Of a stretch of 64,000 bases of DNA, positions 28,251-37,494 are shown one piece after another. Under the pieces are notes generated by a model. It was given only the letters and a program-made list of their open reading frames with translations, had not been told where the DNA came from and searched no databases. Source of the DNA: Breznakiella homolactica (lineage in GTDB: Bacteria > Spirochaetota > Spirochaetia > Treponematales > Breznakiellaceae); NCBI RefSeq assembly GCF_016616095.2, contig NZ_CP067089.2, forward strand, positions 4,582,110-4,646,109, written 5' to 3'. Both the position numbers and the translations under genes were made by a program. Every line of letters begins with the position of its first letter. Position 1 is the stretch's first letter.

Positions 28251-29087
28251 ATGCTGAAGAAACGGAATATACCTTGGCAGGTTATTACCTATTTGATACT
28301 GCTCTTCATGATTTTTATTGCGGTTTTCCCGTCAATATGGATGCTGTCCACATCGATAAAACAGACCACCGAACTCTATGATATTCCGCCGGAGATCATT
28401 CCCGATGAGCCGACCCTGGCGAATTACGTGAACGTGCTGAGCACCCCGAAGATGTACATGGCGTTCCTCAACAGCGTAATCGTGACGTTTTTCGTGGTGG
28501 TCATCACCCTGTTCCTGGCGGTTCTCGCGGGGTACGGCCTGGCGCGCTATAAATTCAAAGGTTCGCGGTACGTAAAAATTGCCATGCTTCTGGGCCAGAT
28601 GGTGCCGGGGGTGGTGCTCATCATTCCGCTGTACTTTCTCTTTACCAGACTAAGGCTCCTGGATACTCTCTACGCCCTGATTATCGCCGATCTTGCCCTT
28701 ACCATACCCATGGGTGTGGTTATGCTCAGCGCCTTTTTTCTTACGGTTCCCCGGGAACTGGAGGAAGCCGCGAAGATTGACGGAACGACGGAAATCGGCG
28801 CGCTCTTCCGGGTGGTGCTGCCCATCGCCAAACCGGGAATTATCTCGGTGGCGATTTACACCTTTATCCACGCCTGGGAGGAATTCCTCTTTGCCCTGAA
28901 TCTCACCTTGTCGAGCAGAACCCGGACACTCCCTATCGCGATCAGTACCTTCGCGGGGGAATTTTCCGTGGACTGGGGATCGACCATGGCCGCCGCGGCG
29001 GTGGTAGCCCTTCCGGTGCTTGCCATTTTCCTGCTCTGCAACCGGTACTTTGTCCAGGGCCTTTCCGAAGGCGCGGTGAAGGGGTAG
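28251..29087 (+). CDS. ABC sugar transporter permease (MalG-like)
   Basis: This 278-residue permease has six predicted membrane helices, beginning QVITYLILLFMIFIAVFPSIW. The EAA loop is EAAKIDGTTEIGALFRVVLP. It starts one base after the partner permease gene, so translation is likely coupled. With the binding protein it would import an oligosaccharide or glycoside; the ATPase must be shared from elsewhere in the genome. Confidence 0.93.
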   Translation: MLKKRNIPWQVITYLILLFMIFIAVFPSIWMLSTSIKQTTELYDIPPEIIPDEPTLANYVNVLSTPKMYMAFLNSVIVTFFVVVITLFLAVLAGYGLARYKFKGSRYVKIAMLLGQMVPGVVLIIPLYFLFTRLRLLDTLYALIIADLALTIPMGVVMLSAFFLTVPRELEEAAKIDGTTEIGALFRVVLPIAKPGIISVAIYTFIHAWEEFLFALNLTLSSRTRTLPIAISTFAGEFSVDWGSTMAAAAVVALPVLAIFLLCNRYFVQGLSEGAVKG

Positions 29088-29091
29088 GGGC

Positions 29092-29823
29092 ATGATTATA
29101 CTCATAACCGGCGCGAACCGGGGGCTCGGCCTCTGCCTCGCGGCGGAAGGGCTCAGGCGGGGCCACAGGATTATCGCCTGCTGCCGTTCGCCGTCGGCCG
29201 AACTCGCGGCACTGACGGAACAATATCCCCGGGAACTGGCTGTTCTGACTATGGATGTGGCCAGTGAGGAATCGGTACAAGCCGCCGCCGGAGAGCTGGC
29301 GGCCCTGACGGACCGCGTGGATGTGATCATCAACAACGCCGCGGTTCTTCTGGAGAGCAAATATTTTGAAGGGGACCCTCTGACGGATCTGCCCCTGGCG
29401 GATTTTGAAACAACCATGAATGTTAATATCCTGGGGCCGATCCGGGTACTCCATTACTGCGCGGAGTTTCTGTACCGCAGCGGAAAGCCCATGATACTCA
29501 ACATCACCAGTGAAGGGGCGGCGCTGAAACCGGCGGGTTCCCATTACATCGCCTACTCGGTTTCAAAGTACGGCCTCAACATGTTTACCCAGAAAATCCG
29601 AAACTATTTTACGGAAAAAAGAGGGTGCTTCCCGGTAAAAATCTTTATGGTACATCCGGGCAGAATGAACACGGTCATGGGTGTGGAGAATGCCCAGATA
29701 GAGCCGGAAATACCAGCGGCGGGGATTCTGGATATCATCGACGGCATCACCGCGGTCCCGGATATGACTGTTCCCTTTATTGATTACAGCGGCAATCCCA
29801 TGCCGGACCATTATATCCCGTAA
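29092..29823 (+). CDS. Short-chain dehydrogenase/reductase
   Basis: This 243-residue classical SDR has the cofactor motif TGANRGLG (6-13), NNAA at about 81-84, and catalytic S140, Y155 and K159 (YSVSK). The residues after the second strand (CCRSP) would fit NADP(H) binding, but this is not secure. It begins four bases after the MalG-like gene. In context it probably oxidises or reduces a sugar or sugar-acid hydroxyl. Confidence 0.92.
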   Translation: MIILITGANRGLGLCLAAEGLRRGHRIIACCRSPSAELAALTEQYPRELAVLTMDVASEESVQAAAGELAALTDRVDVIINNAAVLLESKYFEGDPLTDLPLADFETTMNVNILGPIRVLHYCAEFLYRSGKPMILNITSEGAALKPAGSHYIAYSVSKYGLNMFTQKIRNYFTEKRGCFPVKIFMVHPGRMNTVMGVENAQIEPEIPAAGILDIIDGITAVPDMTVPFIDYSGNPMPDHYIP

Positions 29824-29837
29824 ACCGGAGGCAGGAA

Positions 29838-31235
29838 TTGGACAGCAAACAACCGGATTATTCAGAAACCCTGAATCGGGTCAGCACAAACTCAAAGCCC
29901 TCGGAGCTGCGGATCACGGATATCAAGATCTGTAAGGTCGACCTGCCGCCCTGGGGCAGCCATCTCGTAAAATTCGAAACCAACCAGGGAATTTCCGGGT
30001 TCGGGGAAATGCGGGACGGCGCCAGCGCTACCTACCTGAAGATGCTTAAAAGCCGTCTGGTCGGGGAGAATCCCTGCGACGCGGACCGGCTCTTCCGCAA
30101 GATAAAACAGTTCGGCGGGCCGTCGCGGCAGTCAGCCGGGGTCTGCGCCGCGGAACTCGCCCTCTGGGATCTCGCGGGAAAGGCCTACGGCGTGCCGGTG
30201 TACCAGCTTATCGGCGGACGCTTCCGGGATGAAGTCCGGCTTTACGGGGATATTCATATTGAAGACGGCCGTTTTACCGGGCGGCTTATGGACCCCAAGG
30301 ATGTCGGCGCCGTGCTTAAAGGCTATATGGACCAGGGCTTTACGGTGCTGAAAATCCTGAGTGTGGAACTGCTCACCGCCAAGGAAGGAAACTGCGGCGG
30401 TCCTCTGGATTGGGTGGAGCGGCTCCGGGCCGCCGAGGAACGGGGCCGAAAGGTAGCTCTGGCGGGCGACCGGGCGGCAACAGCCAAGGCCAACGCGGAG
30501 CTGTACGATTTCAACAAAATCGCCCATCCCTTTACCAATATGCACATTACCGAACAAGGGCTCGACGAACTTGAAGCGTACGTCGAACAGGTCCGTTCGG
30601 TGATCGGATACAAGGTTCCCCTGGCTATCGATCATTTCGGCCACTTCCCCCTGCCGGACATGGTAAAAATCGCCCGGCGCATGGAGCGATTCAACCTCGC
30701 CTGGCTGGAGGATTTGCTGCCGTGGTACCTTACGGACCAGTACAAAGTATTGAAGCAGTCGACCACGGCACCCATCGCCACCGGGGAGGACATGTATCTG
30801 GCCGAAAGTTTTGAACCGCTCCTTGCCGCGGGTGCCCTGGACCTGGTGCATCCCGACATCCTGACCTCCGGGGGAATCCTGGAAACGAAACGCCTCGGGG
30901 ATCTGGCTGCGAAATACGGAGCCTCCATGGCGGTCCACATGTGTGAAAGCCCCATCGCGAGCACCGCCGCCGCCCATATGGCGACGGCAACGGAGAATTT
31001 CTTCGCCCTGGAATACGACGCATTTGACTCGCCCTGGTGGGAGGATCTCATTATCGGCCCGGCCCGGCCGCTGGTACAAAACGGATTCATCCGGGTAAGC
31101 GACGCGCCGGGACTCGGAATCGAAGCCCTCAACGAAGATCTTATCCGGGAGCACGGACCGATAAAAGAAAAAAATATCTGGGTATCCACGGACGACTGGA
31201 ACGGAGAATCGTCCCTGGACAGGATCTGGAGCTGA
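29838..31235 (+). CDS. Enolase-superfamily sugar-acid dehydratase (mandelate racemase-like)
   Basis: This 465-residue protein has the enolase-superfamily capping domain and barrel. Metal ligands appear to be D265 (LAIDHFGHF), E291 (WLEDLLP) and E317 (ATGEDMY). H367 (AVHMCES) and K172 (LKIL) are candidate general acid/base residues. This subgroup usually dehydrates aldonic or aldaric acids to 2-keto-3-deoxy acids. Start is TTG at 29838 with GGAGGCAGGA upstream; there is an unusual hydrophilic N-terminal extension of about 22 residues. The substrate is unknown. It is followed by a second, unrelated type of dehydratase. Confidence 0.9.
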   Translation: MDSKQPDYSETLNRVSTNSKPSELRITDIKICKVDLPPWGSHLVKFETNQGISGFGEMRDGASATYLKMLKSRLVGENPCDADRLFRKIKQFGGPSRQSAGVCAAELALWDLAGKAYGVPVYQLIGGRFRDEVRLYGDIHIEDGRFTGRLMDPKDVGAVLKGYMDQGFTVLKILSVELLTAKEGNCGGPLDWVERLRAAEERGRKVALAGDRAATAKANAELYDFNKIAHPFTNMHITEQGLDELEAYVEQVRSVIGYKVPLAIDHFGHFPLPDMVKIARRMERFNLAWLEDLLPWYLTDQYKVLKQSTTAPIATGEDMYLAESFEPLLAAGALDLVHPDILTSGGILETKRLGDLAAKYGASMAVHMCESPIASTAAAHMATATENFFALEYDAFDSPWWEDLIIGPARPLVQNGFIRVSDAPGLGIEALNEDLIREHGPIKEKNIWVSTDDWNGESSLDRIWS

Positions 31236-31238
31236 TCC

Positions 31239-32288
31239 GTGGGAAACTCCATGCGCCTCGCCTTCGGACAGATCCGCAGGGTTGACCGGGAAACCATGAC
31301 GGACGCCCGGCAGCTCGGAATCGACCGGGTCCACTTCAATCTTCCCTTTGACCTGCCCGCGGAAAAGCGGTGGGAGTATGAGGATCTTCTCAAGTTTCGG
31401 GAGGCGGCGGACCAATACGGCGTAATTGTGGAGGGCATGGAAAACCTGCCCATCCGGTTTTACGACAAGGCCATGCTCGGCGAAGAGGGGCGGAATGAGC
31501 AGATAGACAACGTCTGCGAATCCATCCGGAATCTCGGGCGCGCGGGCATCCCGGTGCTGGGGTACCATTTTTCCCCGAGTTTCGTGTGGCGTACCAGCAA
31601 CAGCGCACCCCTGGGCCGGTACGGCGCCAAGGTGCAGGCCTTTGACCTGGCTTTGCAGGAACAGGGGATCGACGACATGGACGACTTCGGCCAGCGCCGG
31701 GACGTGCCGGTTCCCGACGTGGAATTCCTCTGGGAGAATTTCGAGTATTTTATGAAGCGGGTTCTGCCCGCGGCGGAAGAATACGGTGTGACCATGGCGC
31801 TGCATCCCGATGATCCCCCTGTTCCGCAGTTATCGGGAATCGCCCGGATGTTCATCGATTTGGAAAGCTACAAACGGGCGGACGAGCTCCTGCAAAGTAA
31901 AAACTGGGGGCTGCTGTTCTGCATCGGGACTTTTTCCCAGATGCCCGGCGGGGCGAAGAATATTTTTGAAGCCATCGAGTATTTCGGTCCGAGAAAAAAA
32001 CTCGTGTATGCCCACATGCGCGACGTCCGGGGGACGGTTCCGAAATTCCATGAATGTCTCCTGGGGGAGGGGAATTTCGATCCCTTTGAAGTCATGTACG
32101 CCCTGATGCATTCGGGGTTTGACGGTTTTTTGCTGAGCGACCACGTCCCGGCTATCGAAGGGGATACACCCTGGGGCCACCGGGCACGGATCAACGATAC
32201 GGCGTATCTCCGCGGCCTCATGGAGGCGATAGATAAAATGGAAAACAAACAGGAAAGGATAAAGCAAAATGAGCAGACCATTGGATGA
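31239..32288 (+). CDS. Mannonate dehydratase (UxuA)-like protein
   Basis: This ~349-residue TIM-barrel protein resembles UxuA, which dehydrates D-mannonate to 2-keto-3-deoxygluconate. Candidate Mn ligands of that family are in place: H189 in LHPDDPPV, C228 in LFCIG, H259 in YAHMRDV and D301 in LSDHVP. The N-terminal half differs from E. coli UxuA, and it is shorter than the 394-residue E. coli enzyme, so the sugar acid may be different. GTG at 31239 has GGAG seven bases upstream; ATG at 31251 is an alternative start. It overlaps the next gene by 20 bases. Confidence 0.85.
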   Translation: MGNSMRLAFGQIRRVDRETMTDARQLGIDRVHFNLPFDLPAEKRWEYEDLLKFREAADQYGVIVEGMENLPIRFYDKAMLGEEGRNEQIDNVCESIRNLGRAGIPVLGYHFSPSFVWRTSNSAPLGRYGAKVQAFDLALQEQGIDDMDDFGQRRDVPVPDVEFLWENFEYFMKRVLPAAEEYGVTMALHPDDPPVPQLSGIARMFIDLESYKRADELLQSKNWGLLFCIGTFSQMPGGAKNIFEAIEYFGPRKKLVYAHMRDVRGTVPKFHECLLGEGNFDPFEVMYALMHSGFDGFLLSDHVPAIEGDTPWGHRARINDTAYLRGLMEAIDKMENKQERIKQNEQTIG

Positions 32289-32733
32289 TGTTTCGATTTC
32301 CCAGATCGGGTTTATTGTGGCGGATGTGGAAAAAACAAAGCAGGAAGTCGCCCGCTTTCTGGATGTGCCGGTCCCGCCGACGGTTTCGAGCGGAGAATAT
32401 TCGGTGACCCAAACCGTGTACAAGGGAAAACCCGCCCCCGATGCCGAATGTTTTATGGCGTTCTTTTATTTCGGGAATCTGCAGGTTGAGTTTATCCAGC
32501 CCAATGAGGCGCCTTCGGTCTGGCGGGACTTTCTGGAAACCCGGGGAGAGGGCATCCACCATCTGGCTTTCAATGTAAAGGGTATGACGAAATACATTAC
32601 CAATCTTGAAAATTTCGGTATGACCATGGAGCAGAAGGGGGAGTACCGCCGCGGCAACGGACGGTACGCGTATTTCAACGCCTGTGATTCCCTTAAGACC
32701 TTTATTGAGCTGCTTGAAAGCGATGAGGCCTAG
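32269..32733 (+). CDS. VOC (glyoxalase/methylmalonyl-CoA epimerase-like) protein
   Basis: This 154-residue protein has two beta-alpha-beta-beta-beta modules of the vicinal oxygen chelate fold. The start ISQIGFIVADVEKTKQEVARF, the LQVEFIQP strand, GIHHLAFNVK and the terminal FIELLE carry the usual metal-ligand positions (His and Glu). It is closest in layout to methylmalonyl-CoA epimerase-like proteins. In this operon it may epimerise or isomerise a keto-sugar intermediate. It overlaps the UxuA-like gene by 20 bases. Confidence 0.85.
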   Translation: MSRPLDDVSISQIGFIVADVEKTKQEVARFLDVPVPPTVSSGEYSVTQTVYKGKPAPDAECFMAFFYFGNLQVEFIQPNEAPSVWRDFLETRGEGIHHLAFNVKGMTKYITNLENFGMTMEQKGEYRRGNGRYAYFNACDSLKTFIELLESDEA

Positions 32734-32745
32734 GAGGCGTGAAGT

Positions 32746-34098
32746 ATGAAACGGCTGGTATTTCCTGAGAATTTTGCCTGGGGCGCCGCGTCGGCTTCCT
32801 ACCAGATAGAAGGGGCTGTCCGTCAGGACGGCCGGGGCGAATCCATCTGGGACCGGTACTGTTCGGTTCCCGGCAATATCGCCAACGGAGACACTGGGGA
32901 CGTTGCCTGCGACCACTACAACCGTTTCCGGGAGGATGTGGCCCTCATGAAGGAGATGGGCCTCAAGGCGTACCGGTTTTCCGTGGCCTGGCCGCGGGTA
33001 ATCCCCGGCGGCGCCGGGGCCGTCAACACCAAAGGTCTGGACTTCTATTCCCGCCTGACCGATGAACTCCTGGCGGCGGGCATTGAGCCGTATCCGACAC
33101 TCTACCACTGGGACCTGCCCCAGGCTATGCAGGACATCGGCGGATGGGCGAACCCGGATATGCCGGGGTATTTCCTTGAATACGCCAAAGCCGTCATGGA
33201 CTGCCTCGGCGGCCGGGTAAAGCACTGGATGACGTTAAACGAACCCTACTGCGCCGCATTCCTGGGAAACTACGAAGGACGGCAGGCGCCGGGGCTCCGG
33301 GATTTTTCTACCGCCCTCCGGGTGGCGTATTACCAGTATGTCGGCCACGGCCTGGCGGTGCGGTACTTCCGGGAAAGCGGACTCCCCGGGGAGATCGGTA
33401 TCGCCCTCAATCTTATGGGCCGGCTGCCTCTTTCGGACTGCCCCGCAGACCGCGATGCCGCGAAACGGGCCGACGGCTATCTCAACCGCTGGTTCCTGGA
33501 CCCGATCATCCGGGGTACGTACCCGGAGGATCTGGTGCAGTGGTACACGTCCAAAGGTGTGGTCCTTCCGCCGTTCAAGGATGAGGATCTCAAGCTGATG
33601 TCCCAGAAACTCGATTTCATCGGCCTCAATTACTATAACGATTTTTACGTCAAAGACGCTCCCCAGGTCTGGCCCACGGGATTCAAAATTGAAAATCCCC
33701 GGTTCGTTCCGGTGAACGACCGGGACTGGCCTATAACCGAACAGGGTTTCACGGATATGCTGCTCCGCATGAAAAACGAATACGGCATAGACCGGATACT
33801 GATCACCGAGAACGGAACCGCCACCAATGAGGTGGAAAACGTGGATCATGCCGTGGAAGATCCCCAGCGGGTGGACTACCTTAAGCGCCACATTGCCGCC
33901 ATGCACAACGCCATGGAAGCGGGGGTCAATGTGACCGGATATATGCAGTGGTCCTTCAGCGATAATTTTGAATGGGGCTTCGGCTACAACAGCCGGTTCG
34001 GGCTTGTGTATGTTGATTTTAAAACCCAGAAACGGATTATCAAGCAAAGCGGGAAATGGTACTCCGGGCTCATAAAAAACAACGCCCTGGAATTATAG
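32746..34098 (+). CDS. Glycoside hydrolase family 1 (beta-glucosidase-like)
   Basis: This 450-residue retaining beta-glycosidase has the GH1 start FPENFAWGAASASYQIEG. The acid/base is E166 in TLNEPYCA and the nucleophile E355 in ITENGTA. There is no signal peptide, so it acts on imported substrate. It might hydrolyse a beta-glucoside, beta-galactoside or a 6-phospho form; no PTS is present, so the unphosphorylated form is more likely. It follows the VOC gene by 12 bases. Confidence 0.96.
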   Translation: MKRLVFPENFAWGAASASYQIEGAVRQDGRGESIWDRYCSVPGNIANGDTGDVACDHYNRFREDVALMKEMGLKAYRFSVAWPRVIPGGAGAVNTKGLDFYSRLTDELLAAGIEPYPTLYHWDLPQAMQDIGGWANPDMPGYFLEYAKAVMDCLGGRVKHWMTLNEPYCAAFLGNYEGRQAPGLRDFSTALRVAYYQYVGHGLAVRYFRESGLPGEIGIALNLMGRLPLSDCPADRDAAKRADGYLNRWFLDPIIRGTYPEDLVQWYTSKGVVLPPFKDEDLKLMSQKLDFIGLNYYNDFYVKDAPQVWPTGFKIENPRFVPVNDRDWPITEQGFTDMLLRMKNEYGIDRILITENGTATNEVENVDHAVEDPQRVDYLKRHIAAMHNAMEAGVNVTGYMQWSFSDNFEWGFGYNSRFGLVYVDFKTQKRIIKQSGKWYSGLIKNNALEL

Positions 34099-34120
34099 GT
34101 TTCCGGTACTGGAGAGGTAT

Positions 34121-35266
34121 ATGGCGGAGGGAATACGGAAGGTAAAGACCGCGGTGGTAGGCTGCGGGGTTATCAGCGATATCTATCTGGAGAATATGGC
34201 GTCGGTTTTTTCCGTCCTTGAGACAGCCGGCTGCTGTGATCTCAACCGTGACGCCGCGGAACGGACATCCCAAAAATACGGGATCCCGGTTCTGACCATG
34301 GAGGAAATTCTCAATAATTCTGAAATAGAACTCGCGGTAAACCTCACCACCCCCGGCGCCCACTATCCGGTAATTAAGGAACTTCTTTCCGGCGGCAAAC
34401 ACGTGTATACCGAAAAACCCCTGACCGTTTCTTTAAATCAGGCGGAAGAACTGCTGGCATTGGCCGGCGAAAACAAACTGCTCCTGGGGGCCGCGCCGGA
34501 TACGTTCCTCGGCGCCGCGGCCCAGACCGCCCGCTGTATCGCGGACAGCGGCATCATCGGGGAGATCACATCCTGCTCCGCGGCGCTCAACCGGGACGGC
34601 GGCTGGATGGCGGAGAAATATCCCTATACCGCCAAACCCGGGGGCGGCATTGCCACCGATGTGGGAATCTACTATATAACCGTCCTGCTCAGCATTTTGG
34701 GGCCCGTTACGGAGGTTTCAGGTTTTTCTGAAACCTTCAGGCCGGAGCGGACTCATTACCATCTGGCCCGGCCCGACTTCGGCGGGAAATTTACCATAGA
34801 AAGCGAGAACCTTGTAGCCGGCAGTTTCCGCTTCGCCGGCGGTGCCCTCGGGACAATTCATTTAAACGCAAACAGCATTCAGAATGAACAGCCCCAGCTT
34901 ATCCTCTACGGGAGCGAGGGTATCCTGTACCTTCCGGATCCCAACCGATTCGGCGGGGAAGTACGGGTCCTCCTTAAGGGCCAGAATGAACCCTTTGTGT
35001 TTCCCCATACCCACGGATTTTCCGGCAACAGCCGCGGCCTGGGAGCGGCGGAGCTGGCCTGGTCTCTGCGCAGAGGCCGGCAGCCCCGGGCAAGCAAGGA
35101 AATGGCTTATCACGGGCTGGAGCTTCTCCTGGGGCTTGATCAAAGCAGCCGTACAAAGACATGGTATACCATGAAGTCAACCTTTGAACGGCCGGCGCCG
35201 CTTCCCCGGGGATATTTGGGACCCGAGTATTCCAATTCAAACCCTGAGGCGAGCCTTGCCGTTTAA
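34121..35266 (+). CDS. Gfo/Idh/MocA-family oxidoreductase, copy 1
   Basis: This 381-residue NAD(P)-dependent sugar oxidoreductase has a Rossmann start KTAVVGCGVISDIYLENM and the EKP motif in YTEKPLTVS at about 95. The C-terminal alpha/beta domain has KPGGGIATDVGIYYITVLL. Typical substrates are inositols, glycosides or amino sugars. GGAG lies before the ATG. It may oxidise the released sugar. It is not close to the second copy at 36.4 kb. Confidence 0.93.
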   Translation: MAEGIRKVKTAVVGCGVISDIYLENMASVFSVLETAGCCDLNRDAAERTSQKYGIPVLTMEEILNNSEIELAVNLTTPGAHYPVIKELLSGGKHVYTEKPLTVSLNQAEELLALAGENKLLLGAAPDTFLGAAAQTARCIADSGIIGEITSCSAALNRDGGWMAEKYPYTAKPGGGIATDVGIYYITVLLSILGPVTEVSGFSETFRPERTHYHLARPDFGGKFTIESENLVAGSFRFAGGALGTIHLNANSIQNEQPQLILYGSEGILYLPDPNRFGGEVRVLLKGQNEPFVFPHTHGFSGNSRGLGAAELAWSLRRGRQPRASKEMAYHGLELLLGLDQSSRTKTWYTMKSTFERPAPLPRGYLGPEYSNSNPEASLAV

Positions 35267-35310
35267 AGGGCTTCTTCCCTGTATACTATGAAAACGGAGT
35301 GATGTCTTTT

Positions 35311-36429
35311 ATGGAAGATTATCTTAAAAAATTCGGTATAACCCCCTATATCAATGCCCACGATACCCTGACATTGTACGGCGCCAGCAGGATGGCCCCC
35401 GAAACCCGGACAGCCATGTCCCAGATCTCGGAATGTTTCGTTGACCTCCTTGAGCTGCAGCGGATTCTGGGGCGTCAGATCGCCGGCCTCACCCGGAATG
35501 AGGCGGCCTACATCTGCGGCGGCGCCGCCGCCGGGGTCCAGCTGTGCGCGGCGGTCTGCATCGCTCAGGGTGATGAATTTATATACCGCGGCCTTCCAAG
35601 TACCCGGGACGCGCCGGATGAATTTATCGTCATGCACGGCCAGCATATCTGCTACGATAAGGCTATCGAGGGCGCGGGCGGCAAAATACGCCTGGTGGGG
35701 GACGCCGATACGGTCCGGGAAAATGATCTGCGCCGGAGCATTGGTGAAAAAACCGCGGGGCTTTTTTATTTTCCCGCGATTAACTTTGTCCGGGCAAGCC
35801 TCGGCCTGGAAAAAACTATTGAAATCGCCCATGAGGCGGGGATCCCCGTGGTTGTCGACGCCGCCGCGCAGCTTCCTCCGGCGGAAAATCTTTGGAAATT
35901 CACGGAGATGGGAGCGGACATGGTGATCTTCAGCGGCGGCAAGACCCTATCCGGCCCCCAGGCCAGCGGGCTCATTGTGGGCAGACAGCGGTACATCGAC
36001 GACTGTATCCGTTTCGGATCCCCCAACCACGGGGTGTGCCGGGCGTCAAAGGCTTCCCGGGAAGATATGATCGGACTCCGGGTGGCGGTGGAGAATTATC
36101 TGGCCATGGATCACGGCGAAAACAGCCGGCGGCTGTCGGCCATGGCTGACCGGATAATCGGCGCGCTGAAGGAATTTCCTTTTATTGAACCCCGCCGGGT
36201 GGAACACGGCTCCGTAGGGCAGCCCTATCCCCGGGTATTTGCGGTTCTGTCTCCGGGGTATTCCAGCGCGGAATTGGCGGCCCGGATGAAGGAACGGCGG
36301 ATCTTCACGGGAAGCGACAGTATGGAGAACGCCCTGATTATCAGTCCCCAGAACCTGACCGACGAAGAATGTGCTATTGTTATCGCGGCCCTCACGGATA
36401 TCTGCAGAAAAATGAAACAGGAGTCATGA
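35311..36429 (+). CDS. SelA-like PLP-dependent enzyme (glucosaminate-6-phosphate ammonia-lyase-like)
   Basis: This ~372-residue fold-type I PLP protein has D183 in VVDAAAQLPP, contacting the cofactor, and K211 in FSGGKTLSGPQASG, the Schiff-base lysine. This pattern marks the SelA-like group that includes DgaE, which removes ammonia from D-glucosaminate-6-phosphate. It lacks the size and tRNA-binding parts of true selenocysteine synthase. Start at ATG 35311 is chosen; GTG 35299 and ATG 35302 lie on or next to the GGAG site. It may generate an imine that the Rid proteins clear. Confidence 0.85.
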   Translation: MEDYLKKFGITPYINAHDTLTLYGASRMAPETRTAMSQISECFVDLLELQRILGRQIAGLTRNEAAYICGGAAAGVQLCAAVCIAQGDEFIYRGLPSTRDAPDEFIVMHGQHICYDKAIEGAGGKIRLVGDADTVRENDLRRSIGEKTAGLFYFPAINFVRASLGLEKTIEIAHEAGIPVVVDAAAQLPPAENLWKFTEMGADMVIFSGGKTLSGPQASGLIVGRQRYIDDCIRFGSPNHGVCRASKASREDMIGLRVAVENYLAMDHGENSRRLSAMADRIIGALKEFPFIEPRRVEHGSVGQPYPRVFAVLSPGYSSAELAARMKERRIFTGSDSMENALIISPQNLTDEECAIVIAALTDICRKMKQES

Positions 36430-37421
36430 TGAAAACCAATGATACCGTCAACTGGGCCCTGGTAGGGACCGGAAATATCGTGAAGAAATTCCTCATAGGC
36501 CTCCGGGCCGCGGAGGGAGCCCGGGCCGCTGCGGTGGTTTCCCGGTCACAGGATACGGCGGACCGCTTTGCCCGGGAATTCAATATCCCCCGGGGTTACG
36601 GCAGTTATGAGGAAATGCTCGCAGATCCGGAAATCGACGCCGTGTACATTGGCACTCCCCATTCGACCCACCGGGATTACGCGGTCAAGGCTTTTGAGGC
36701 GAAGAAGGCGGTACTCTGCGAGAAGCCGGTCTGCATCAATGCCGGTGAAATGGCGGAGATCATAGCCTCCGCCAAATCCAACGGGGTATTTTTTATGGAA
36801 GCCATGTGGACCCGTTTTCTGCCGGCGGTGGCAAAGGTACGGTCCTGGCTCGAAGACGGCCTCATCGGGGATGTAAAAATGGCGGAGGCCTGTTTCGGGT
36901 TTACGGTTCCCTGGAATCCCGAGGGCCGGCTCCTCAATATCAACCTCGGCGGCGGGGCGCTCCTGGACGCTGGGGTCTATCCCATTTCATTCGCCTCAAT
37001 GGTATTCGGCGGCGGAAAACCGGAGACCGTATCGGGACTGCTGTCCTTCGGTGAAACCGGTGTGGATGAGCAGTTTACCGGAACAATCTCCTACGGCGGC
37101 CACCGGATGGCCGCGGTGAGCGCCGCGATCCGGACAACCATGGTCAGCGACGCCTGGATCTACGGAACCCTGGGCCGGATCCATCTGCCCGATTTTGTAT
37201 TCGGACGGAGTTCTTCGCTTATTATTGACGGAAAATATATCCAGCGGTGTGAGCCCGATTTTATTTCCAACGGATATAATTACGAAGTTGAAGAGGTCCA
37301 GCGCTGCCTCAGGGCGGGCCAGACAGAAAGCCCCGTAATGCCTCCGGAGGAATCCCTGCGTATCATGGAAACCATGGATGCGGTCCGTTCCCGGTGGGAT
37401 TTCCGTTACCCCTTTGAATAG
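36426..37421 (+). CDS. Gfo/Idh/MocA-family oxidoreductase, copy 2
   Basis: This 331-residue oxidoreductase starts VNWALVGTGNIVKKFLIGL (Rossmann) and has CEKPVCIN at about 98 and LNINLGGGALLDAGVYPISF in the substrate domain. It resembles the branch with dihydrodiol and 1-deoxy-sugar dehydrogenases. The ATG at 36426 overlaps the stop of the PLP gene (ATGA) and follows CAGGAG, so the two are translationally coupled and may act in sequence. It is the last gene of the operon; a large palindromic repeat follows. Confidence 0.92.
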   Translation: MMKTNDTVNWALVGTGNIVKKFLIGLRAAEGARAAAVVSRSQDTADRFAREFNIPRGYGSYEEMLADPEIDAVYIGTPHSTHRDYAVKAFEAKKAVLCEKPVCINAGEMAEIIASAKSNGVFFMEAMWTRFLPAVAKVRSWLEDGLIGDVKMAEACFGFTVPWNPEGRLLNINLGGGALLDAGVYPISFASMVFGGGKPETVSGLLSFGETGVDEQFTGTISYGGHRMAAVSAAIRTTMVSDAWIYGTLGRIHLPDFVFGRSSSLIIDGKYIQRCEPDFISNGYNYEVEEVQRCLRAGQTESPVMPPEESLRIMETMDAVRSRWDFRYPFE

Positions 37422-37494
37422 GCGCCTGTTCCCTCCATGCTGTTGTTATACCGCTTAATCAGCATTAACGTATGAGACCATTGACCGATAGAAA

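Noticed and set aside
35299..35310. GTG 35299 or ATG 35302 as start of the SelA-like gene
   Set aside because: Both touch or sit within two bases of the only GGAG site; ATG 35311 leaves a workable distance and gives a typical N-terminus.
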